From Fidelibacterota bacterium (GTDB taxonomy: Bacteria; Fidelibacterota; UBA2242; JAFGTP01), in the NCBI GenBank assembly GCA_029939785.1, contig JAOZSG010000052.1, forward strand, positions 1 to 13,211: 13,211 nt of DNA, in the 5' to 3' direction. This document shows, piece after piece, positions 7,050 through 13,211 of this stretch (the first letter of the stretch is position 1; every line of letters begins with the position of its first letter). A program made the position numbers and the translations under genes. The notes under the pieces are model-generated. The model was not told the DNA's origin, made no database searches, and saw nothing but the letters and a program-made list of their open reading frames with translations.

Positions 7050-7066
7050 GCGATTTAATAAATCGC
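7050..7066. repeat. 17-bp palindrome (GCGATTTA-A-TAAATCGC)
   Basis: Perfect 8-bp arms around a single A, embedded in CTATTTG...AACAC. It stands out as the most GC-containing dyad in this spacer. It could be a regulator operator for one or both divergent genes, or a member of a dispersed palindromic repeat family; the sequence alone cannot decide. Confidence 0.55.
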
Positions 7067-7174
7067 AACACTAAACCATTCTCCTTATTATCAACAAGTT
7101 AAAAACAAATAGAATATTTTCATTATTTAATTATTATGCTAATTTTATATTATACAAAAACAATTATTAAAATC

Positions 7175-7203
7175 TTGACATGATAAACCCACTAAATTAT
7201 ATT
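7175..7203 (+). promoter_or_regulatory. Strong sigma70-type promoter for the TonB-receptor operon
   Basis: TTGACA (7175-7180, a perfect -35), a 17-bp spacer, then TATATT (7198-7203, one mismatch from the -10 consensus). Transcription would start near 7210, giving an ~80-nt leader before the ATG at 7291. This is the best promoter match I found in the window. Confidence 0.65.
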
Positions 7204-7290
7204 AACCTATATAAAAAATTGTAAAATCTATATATAATTTGAACAAATTTATTTATAATAATTGAGCAAAAAATTCATGGAGGGTATCGA

Positions 7291-10113
7291 ATGCGTAAGT
7301 ACTTTTTAATTTTATTGTCGCTTTTAATAATCACCAATTTGTTTGCCGGTACTACCGGTAAAATAGATGGAGTCGTGATAGACAAAGATTCAGGTATGCC
7401 ACTTCCGGGTGTTAATATTGTATTATCCGGGACATCTATTGGTACAGCATCTGATGAAAATGGGTATTATATAATTCTAAATGTTTCACCAGGTATCTAT
7501 GAAATTAAAGCAACAATGATTGGTTATAGTAATATTTCAATAAGGGACATAAGAGTATCCATAGACTTAACAACCAAAATTGATTTTGAGTTATCAACTG
7601 AGGTTTTAGAAGCAGGTGAAGAAATTATTGTTTTTGCTGAAAGACCATTACTAAAAGCTGATGAGTTTGCATCAAAACATCTTGTATCAGATGAAGAAAT
7701 GGAAATACAACCTGTAGATAATATTATTAATATTGCAAAAAATCAGGCTGGTGTAGTAGGTAATAATTTCCGTGGAGGCCGTGCAGGAGAAGTATTAATA
7801 GTAATAGATGGAATTCCTGTACGTGACCCGTCTTCAGGATATACAGGTGATTTAGGTGGATTCTCGCTTGAAATACCTAAAGAGTCTGTCAAAGAAATGG
7901 AAGTTTCACTTGGTGGATTTTCTGCTGAATATGGTAATGTACAATCAGGGATTTTAAATTTAGCAATGAATGGTGGTTCACAAAAATATCATGCAACTTT
8001 CCACGCTTCAACTACAGACTTCGGATCATTAAATAATATATTAATGAAAAAAGACGATTGGTGGTATGATGCAAAATATCAACAAAAATTAGAAAACAAC
8101 TATAGGTTCAGTTTAAGTGGTCCGGTTCCTTTGTTATCAAATCTTACATTTTCAATTTCCGGAGATATATTTGATAAAAACCAAGGTTATTTTTTAAATC
8201 AAAAAGAATCTCGCCAATCATATCAGGGAAAAATTTCTTATAAACTTTCTGATAATGCAAAATTAGCAATTGGTGGAAATCACACAAAAAAAGAATGGGA
8301 ATCTTTTTATTTTCAGGCTGGTAAATATGGGTACGGAGATAATTATAAATCAAATTTATATGAATTCGCAGAAAATGATACTCTTATACGATATAATTAT
8401 GTAAAAAATCCATTTGATACACTTCAATATAAACAAGGAAATATCGATAGTATGGAAGTCCCTTATTATTATACCACAAGTGATACAGATTCAGTGGCTT
8501 ATACGTATCTTAAAAATTACTATATGGATAGTCCGATGAATCATCTGACATCTCGTCAAAAAGAAAGTAATATGCTATATGCAGTATTAACTTATACTTT
8601 TTCTGCCAGGACTTATATGGAATTACGAGGACAAGTTTATAATTCGAAATATTTAAATGGAATGAAGGATTATGCTGATCGTGATGAGGACGGAAATACC
8701 AATGAATATTTACAATGGAATTCCGATATAGAAGGACCTCGTCCGCAAGATCTTGAAAGAGAATACCAATTTTGGTGGTTACGTGGAGATGATAGAGAAT
8801 ACAGAAATCAAAAAGTTAATTCATATATGCTTAAATGGGATCTCACATCACAAATAAATAAAAACCATATGATTAAAACCGGATTCCAATTCAATGTAAA
8901 TAATACCAATGTTACAGATATTACATGGTCAAGTGTAGCAGAAGGAACAGATTTTACATTAAACACACTTAGACAAGATATCTGGGAAGAAGATGATATA
9001 GATTTTGGTGCTTATGTTCAGGATAAAATGGAATATGATAATGATCTGGTTGCACTTATAGGTTTAAGATTTGATTATTTTAATCCAAATGGTTTTGGTG
9101 ATGCTGTACAATATCCGGAAAGTATGGTAAATCCCATAATGGAATATAATGATGACGGAGAAGCAATTTTAAGCGATCCTAAAGAGGCAAAAGCAAAATA
9201 CCAATTCAGCCCTCGTATCGGATTATCCTATCCAATTAGTGACAGAGATGTAATGTTTTTCTCATATGGACATTATTTTCAGAGACCAGACGGACGATAT
9301 ATATTCAGAAATCATCAATATAGAAGTTTGACCAAAGTCGGAAACTGGGTGGGAAATCCATCACTACGACCTGAAAAAACTGTTGCCTATGAAGTAAGTT
9401 TTGAACATTTGATATCAAAGAATTTAAAAATGTCAATAACAAGTTTTTTTAAAGATGTATCAGATTTAATTAACAACAAAAAATTTGTATTCCCTGATGG
9501 TACAGAAGTATGGCAATATGTAAATGGAGATTATGCAAACATCAAAGGTGCAGAGTTAACATTCAAAAGACTAAAAAGCAGTTTTTGGGGTTTACAGGCA
9601 AACATTTCATATTCTATAGCAAAAGGAAGGAACAGCTCTGCAAGTGGGGTTTCACTATATCCTTATGATAAAAAAATGTATTATCTTGATTTCGACAGAC
9701 GCATCAGTAGTCATATTACAATGAGTCTATATTCCAATAATGGTCTTTATTTCATGAAATCATTAACAAAGAACTGGGTATTAAACCTTCAATTTGATTA
9801 TGGAACTGGAAAACCTTTTTCTACTTATGGAGAACAGGGAGCGACAAATGATAGACGACTACCTAACTATACAAATCTTGATTTACGTTTAAATCGTAGC
9901 ATTAAATTTGGTTCAATAAGAGCAAGTTTATTTTTAGATATATTTAATGTTTTAAATAATAAAGTTCGATATGATGTTTATACAAAATATTATGATGAAA
10001 GTGGTATTCCAAATATTATTTATAAAGAAGAATTATCAAATTTGGAAATACAGACACCATCCATATATCCAGCTGAACGTCAAATTAAAATTGGTATGTC
10101 TATAAATTTATAA
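7291..10113 (+). CDS. TonB-dependent outer-membrane receptor with CarboxypepD_reg-like N-domain
   Basis: A 940-residue outer-membrane channel of the SusC-like/TonB-dependent type, which imports (or, in T9SS bacteria, can help export) large ligands using TonB energy. Signal peptide at 1-19 (MRKYFLILLSLLIITNLFA). A carboxypeptidase-regulatory-like beta-sandwich follows at ~24-103 (GVVIDKDSGMPLPGVNIVL, GTASDENGYYIILNVSPGIY). EEIIVFAERP (110-119) may be the TonB box. The plug is at ~120-230 (FRGGRAGEVLIVIDGIPVRDP, AEYGNVQSGILNLAMNGG). The rest is the 22-strand-type barrel, with FLDIFNVLNNK near ~882-892. It ends IGMSINL rather than in an aromatic residue. The RBS GGAGGG (7279-7284) is 6 nt from the ATG. 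First gene of the operon; ligand unknown. No SusD-like lipoprotein follows, so it is not a standard polysaccharide-utilisation pair. Confidence 0.93.
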   Translation: MRKYFLILLSLLIITNLFAGTTGKIDGVVIDKDSGMPLPGVNIVLSGTSIGTASDENGYYIILNVSPGIYEIKATMIGYSNISIRDIRVSIDLTTKIDFELSTEVLEAGEEIIVFAERPLLKADEFASKHLVSDEEMEIQPVDNIINIAKNQAGVVGNNFRGGRAGEVLIVIDGIPVRDPSSGYTGDLGGFSLEIPKESVKEMEVSLGGFSAEYGNVQSGILNLAMNGGSQKYHATFHASTTDFGSLNNILMKKDDWWYDAKYQQKLENNYRFSLSGPVPLLSNLTFSISGDIFDKNQGYFLNQKESRQSYQGKISYKLSDNAKLAIGGNHTKKEWESFYFQAGKYGYGDNYKSNLYEFAENDTLIRYNYVKNPFDTLQYKQGNIDSMEVPYYYTTSDTDSVAYTYLKNYYMDSPMNHLTSRQKESNMLYAVLTYTFSARTYMELRGQVYNSKYLNGMKDYADRDEDGNTNEYLQWNSDIEGPRPQDLEREYQFWWLRGDDREYRNQKVNSYMLKWDLTSQINKNHMIKTGFQFNVNNTNVTDITWSSVAEGTDFTLNTLRQDIWEEDDIDFGAYVQDKMEYDNDLVALIGLRFDYFNPNGFGDAVQYPESMVNPIMEYNDDGEAILSDPKEAKAKYQFSPRIGLSYPISDRDVMFFSYGHYFQRPDGRYIFRNHQYRSLTKVGNWVGNPSLRPEKTVAYEVSFEHLISKNLKMSITSFFKDVSDLINNKKFVFPDGTEVWQYVNGDYANIKGAELTFKRLKSSFWGLQANISYSIAKGRNSSASGVSLYPYDKKMYYLDFDRRISSHITMSLYSNNGLYFMKSLTKNWVLNLQFDYGTGKPFSTYGEQGATNDRRLPNYTNLDLRLNRSIKFGSIRASLFLDIFNVLNNKVRYDVYTKYYDESGIPNIIYKEELSNLEIQTPSIYPAERQIKIGMSINL

Positions 10114-10134
10114 TATAAAATCAGGAGTCTATGA

Positions 10135-12153
10135 ATGAAAATAAAATCAATAATATTACTGCTCATAGTAACAAATTTACTTATTGCAGCAGGAAATCCG
10201 ATAAAAATAAAAACACATAAACCATTTAGTTTATTTAAATCTTCTGCAGCTGAACCAGTCGATGTTGAATTCCACAGAATTGGTCAAATGTGGATGAGGG
10301 TCACCAATTTTTCTATGATTGGAGATGACTCATACACAAACAGAACACCATCCGGAGAATGGCCCGGTGGATCAGGTAATTCATATTTATACCGTGGATC
10401 TCTCTGGTTGACAGGATCGCGTAATGGTGTTCGTTCAACTAGCACGACAGAAGATAAAGAATATACACCACTTACTTCTATTACGAAAAATACATTCCTG
10501 GATGGATTAGCAGAACATACTGTTTGTAAATTTACTGATGGAATCAAAACAAATGATGCACATTTACCAATAGGTTATGAAATAACACAACACACCTATG
10601 CTTACGGAGTAAGTTTTGCCGATGATTTCGTAATATACAAATACATATTAAAGAATGTCGGTATTGATACAACAGACGATGGTATTGTAGATGATACTTC
10701 ACCAATCAATGATGTACACTTTACATTTCGTATGGATGGTGATATTTCTAAACTTAGTTCCTGGAATACAGAAGCTGATTTTGTTAATCGTGATGATCAT
10801 GCAATGTGTTTAACTTCAGGCTGGGATGAATTAAAATTGTTTCCTTATATGGAAAATCAATTTGAAAAAGATCCAACATTGTGGGAGCAATTAGGATCTT
10901 ATATTGGTGATAGCACACTAACAATTATGTTTGATGGAGATAATCGGAGTTATCCAAGTGAGGTTGACACTTCATTAGTTAATCCATCAAGTTATTTTCA
11001 TGAAAATCCAGATGATGATTTCGGAAATCCAAATCCAAAAGGAGATTTTCAATCACCAGGTGTATTAGCGATGCAAATGATTCATACAGAACCATTATTA
11101 AAACCAAAATCTTATACGACCAGCTATATTGGACAGGATTTCGCAGACGATGGTGCTCAGTGGTCCAACGCAGTTGGTAAAGAGAAATTTGATAAATTAT
11201 TTAAACTGCCTCCTTTTCAGGGTGGTGGAGTTAATGAAGGAGATTATCGTGCTATCACAACATTTGGTCCTCATGACTCTTTGGCTTTTGGTGATAGTAT
11301 AGTAGTTATTTTTGCAATTGGAGTTGGTGTCGATGCTGACAAAGCAGGTGCTTACAGTTTTCTGAAATTAGTACAAGACATGGAAGTAGCGAAAACAATT
11401 GTCCAGGATAATTTTCAAATTAGTACAAATGAATTTGCACCAAATTCTGACATTGAAATGGGTGCAGTATTTGATAATGACAACAATTTCCTAGGTGCAA
11501 AAATAGAATGGAATCCCTCACAAAGTATTGCTCATCAAAACTTTATTCAATTCGTCCTTCGAAAAGGTGTTAGCAGAGATGCCAGTGGAAGTTTCATTTG
11601 GGATACTTTGACAGTTTATAACAAAGAAACTGTCGAAGCGATGTTAGATACATCATCTAATAATAAAGTCGGATTTTTTGATAATGATGTGAAATTTGGA
11701 TATGATTACACATACGATTTGGTAACAGAATCAAATTCACCAAAATATTATAAAGTTACACTTTCGACCCAGGATTTTATTACAGCAACCGGCAAAAATC
11801 AAGTTTCCAATCTTGATGATATTCGGGTTGTACCAAACCCTTATAGAGGAAGTGCACCATGGAATAATCCAGAACCTGCAAATGATGCAGCACGACATTG
11901 GAAAGACAGAATCTTTTTTATCAATCTTCCTAATGATGCTGTTGTAAGGATTTTTACCCTGGATGGTGATAAAGTTGCGACTATCCGCCCCACCGATTTG
12001 AGAAACATAGAAAACGCTCCTGAAACTAATCGGGCTACTGCTGAATGGGATCTTGTAAGCAGATCAAACAGAGATGTTGCTCCTGGAGTATATATCTATC
12101 ATGTTTCATCTGATGCTGGTGAAAAAGTTGGTAAAATTGCTATTTTAAGATAA
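10135..12153 (+). CDS. Large exported protein with T9SS/FlgD-like C-terminal domain, function unknown
   Basis: A 672-residue protein of a kind common in FCB-group genomes but without an established function. Residues 1-18 form a signal peptide (MKIKSIILLLIVTNLLIA) with no lipobox Cys. The central ~500 residues are beta-rich with many acidic loops (TTDDGIVDDTSPIND, FHENPDDDFGNPNP), which could bind calcium. The C-terminal ~112 residues (561-672) begin DDIRVVPNPYRG and run through FFINLPNDAVVRIFTLDGDKV, EWDLVSRSNRDVAPGVYIY and GKIAILR. This pattern is shared by T9SS type A sorting and FlgD-like Ig domains. The RBS AGGAG (10123-10127) fits the ATG at 10135; the ATG at 10131 is out of frame. It follows the receptor by 21 nt and precedes the PorV-type barrel by 13 nt, so it is probably cargo or partner of these. 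Confidence 0.85.
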   Translation: MKIKSIILLLIVTNLLIAAGNPIKIKTHKPFSLFKSSAAEPVDVEFHRIGQMWMRVTNFSMIGDDSYTNRTPSGEWPGGSGNSYLYRGSLWLTGSRNGVRSTSTTEDKEYTPLTSITKNTFLDGLAEHTVCKFTDGIKTNDAHLPIGYEITQHTYAYGVSFADDFVIYKYILKNVGIDTTDDGIVDDTSPINDVHFTFRMDGDISKLSSWNTEADFVNRDDHAMCLTSGWDELKLFPYMENQFEKDPTLWEQLGSYIGDSTLTIMFDGDNRSYPSEVDTSLVNPSSYFHENPDDDFGNPNPKGDFQSPGVLAMQMIHTEPLLKPKSYTTSYIGQDFADDGAQWSNAVGKEKFDKLFKLPPFQGGGVNEGDYRAITTFGPHDSLAFGDSIVVIFAIGVGVDADKAGAYSFLKLVQDMEVAKTIVQDNFQISTNEFAPNSDIEMGAVFDNDNNFLGAKIEWNPSQSIAHQNFIQFVLRKGVSRDASGSFIWDTLTVYNKETVEAMLDTSSNNKVGFFDNDVKFGYDYTYDLVTESNSPKYYKVTLSTQDFITATGKNQVSNLDDIRVVPNPYRGSAPWNNPEPANDAARHWKDRIFFINLPNDAVVRIFTLDGDKVATIRPTDLRNIENAPETNRATAEWDLVSRSNRDVAPGVYIYHVSSDAGEKVGKIAILR

Positions 12154-12166
12154 GAATGAGGATAAT

Positions 12167-13135
12167 ATGAAAAAATTAATTTTTATAACAATAATTTTAA
12201 TAAATAATTTATGGGCATCCTCATCAATAGGATCAGCCACCGCTCAGTTTTTGGAAGTGAATCTTCACGCTCAGAATATGGCAATGGGAAATGCTTTAAC
12301 CTCTCTCACATCGGGTGCTTCTGCTGCTTTGGTAAATCCTGCGGGTGTAGTGGATTTTTATGGAAATGATATGTCAAAGTTTGATACATATTTTTCATAC
12401 GTAAATTGGCCTGCGGATATAAATTTTGGTTCGCTAAATTTAGCCTACAAATTAGGATATATTGGAACAATAAGTATAAACACTACCTATGTCAATTATG
12501 GTGATGAACTTAGAACAACACCTGATAATCCTATGGGTGATGGTACTTTTAATATTTCAAGTAATTCATTAGGTCTTACTTACGGTCGATATCTGACAGA
12601 TAAATTTTCATTTGGGTTAACAGTAAAAATGATAAATGAAGATTATGATGGTACTAATTATAGTCAATTTGCTTATGATATAGGAACATTATACAGAACA
12701 GAATTCAGGAATATGAATATTGGTATGAGCATACTTCATTTTTCAAAAGAAGCACAATTTTCCGGCAAATTTAAAGACTATAGTGACAAGATAAAACTCG
12801 CTGAAGGGAAAGACAGCAACTATGAAAATTGGCCTCTTCCTATGACATTTCGTACCGGTATTTCAATGGACGCAATTTCAGCGGCTACATATTCAGTTCG
12901 AGTTGCTTTTGATATGATCCATACAAATAATTCATCAGAAAAATATGGATTTGGTACTGAATTTAAATACTTAAACAAATTTTTTATCAGAGGTGGATAT
13001 CAATTCGGAAGTGATATCGAAGGACTTAGTGCAGGACTTGGTACAAGAATGATGGGTATCTCAATCGATTATGCATTTACTACTATGGAATATTTCGGTG
13101 GAAGACACAGATTCGCTATAGGTTATAGTTTTTAA
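12167..13135 (+). CDS. PorV/PorQ-family outer-membrane beta-barrel protein
   Basis: A 322-residue FadL-like outer-membrane barrel. Signal peptide at ~1-17 (MKKLIFITIILINNLWA). The family motif spans 35-61: AQNMAMGNALTSL then SGASAALVNPAGV, matching the 'amG.A......a....NPAG' pattern of PorV/PorQ proteins. The C-terminus is HRFAIGYSF, ending in Phe as BAM-assembled barrels usually do. In T9SS bacteria PorV binds cargo leaving the translocon and hands it to the attachment complex; PorQ relatives act similarly. Many FCB genomes hold several paralogues next to secreted proteins, and whether this one is a true T9SS part or a locus-specific shuttle is not decidable here. RBS GAGG (12158-12161) is 5 nt from the ATG. 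Third gene of the operon. Confidence 0.88.
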   Translation: MKKLIFITIILINNLWASSSIGSATAQFLEVNLHAQNMAMGNALTSLTSGASAALVNPAGVVDFYGNDMSKFDTYFSYVNWPADINFGSLNLAYKLGYIGTISINTTYVNYGDELRTTPDNPMGDGTFNISSNSLGLTYGRYLTDKFSFGLTVKMINEDYDGTNYSQFAYDIGTLYRTEFRNMNIGMSILHFSKEAQFSGKFKDYSDKIKLAEGKDSNYENWPLPMTFRTGISMDAISAATYSVRVAFDMIHTNNSSEKYGFGTEFKYLNKFFIRGGYQFGSDIEGLSAGLGTRMMGISIDYAFTTMEYFGGRHRFAIGYSF

Positions 13136-13174
13136 AATAATAAGTAATTCTAATTAATGAAGAAAGGAAATGTT

Positions 13175-13211
13175 ATGAAAAAGTTTAGTTTGTTACTGGT
13201 AATAGGGATAT
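13175..13211 (+). CDS. Start of a further exported protein (3' end outside window)
   Basis: The first 12 codons read MKKFSLLLVIGI: a basic N-terminus followed by a hydrophobic run, the start of a signal peptide. The RBS AAGGA (13164-13168) is 6 nt from this ATG. An in-frame ATG at 13157 lacks an RBS and would add MKKGNV before the signal peptide, so 13175 is preferred. It lies 39 nt after the PorV-type gene with no terminator, so it probably belongs to the same operon. Product unknown. Confidence 0.65.
   Translation, partial: MKKFSLLLVIGI

Larger units (their letters stand above)
6816..7290. other. Divergent intergenic region, 475 bp
   Basis: Very AT-rich DNA between the divergent kinase and TonB-receptor genes. 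It holds one predicted promoter for each side (6841-6869 minus, 7175-7203 plus) and a 17-bp palindrome (7050-7066) roughly midway. I see no ORF with an RBS, no tRNA and no recognisable riboswitch. The TonB-receptor leader (~7210-7290) is about 80 nt and almost entirely A/T. Confidence 0.6.

Noticed and set aside
7204..7290. Riboswitch in the TonB-receptor leader
   Set aside because: The leader is almost entirely A/T with no conserved core such as a B12-box; no supported structure.
10284..10547. Minus-strand ORF of 87 codons inside the 672-aa secreted protein gene
   Set aside because: Antisense to a good operon gene; no start signal and no recognisable domain.
10135..12153. SusD-like partner of the TonB receptor
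   Set aside because: No lipobox Cys after the signal peptide and no SusD/RagB helical repeats; the protein is beta-rich with a T9SS/FlgD-like C-terminus.

Overview
The window comes from a strongly AT-rich, Gram-negative bacterium of the Fibrobacteres-Chlorobi-Bacteroidetes (FCB) type. The evidence is protein content: a TonB-dependent receptor with an N-terminal carboxypeptidase-regulatory-like domain, a CBM9-like/DUF5916 outer-membrane protein, a PorV/PorQ-type barrel, and a secreted protein whose C-terminal domain looks like a type IX secretion (T9SS)/FlgD-like Ig domain. Lineages such as Calditrichota, KSB1, Marinimicrobia or Cloacimonadota fit this mix, but the sequence does not let me choose a phylum. 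The clearest promoters are sigma70-like (TTGACA-N17-TATATT) rather than the Bacteroidota -33/-7 type.

Layout. Bases 1-1476 (+): the 3' part of a GH13 alpha-amylase-family gene, then a GNAT acetyltransferase 31 nt downstream. Bases 1622-2058 (-): a compact hicB-hicA toxin-antitoxin pair with a 4-nt overlap, a strong RBS and a perfect inverted repeat over its promoter. Bases 2323-4983 (+): a CBM9-like/DUF5916 outer-membrane barrel protein. Bases 4984-5234: a repeat-rich spacer between convergent genes, holding six units of a 9-bp tandem repeat and two copies of a small hairpin-bearing element. Bases 5235-6815 (-): a soluble PAS-PAS histidine kinase with no response regulator beside it. Bases 6816-7290: a divergent promoter region containing a palindrome. 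Bases 7291 to the end (+): a tight operon of TonB-dependent receptor, T9SS-type secreted protein, PorV/PorQ-type barrel, and the first codons of another exported protein.

How the genes may work together. The last three complete genes are separated by 13-21 nt and all carry signal peptides, so they are probably co-expressed as an envelope module: a TonB-energised outer-membrane channel, a large surface or secreted partner, and a PorV-like barrel that in T9SS systems shuttles cargo to the surface. The histidine kinase is divergent from this operon and shares its promoter region, so it could regulate it, but nothing in the sequence proves this. The GH13 enzyme and the CBM9-like protein are compatible with a carbohydrate-using lifestyle, but they are not in the same transcription unit as the module.

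I see no rRNA, tRNA, CRISPR array, insertion sequence or prophage gene. The nearest thing to an undescribed system is the receptor/secreted protein/PorV module. The hicBA operator and the intergenic repeats are the other points worth checking.
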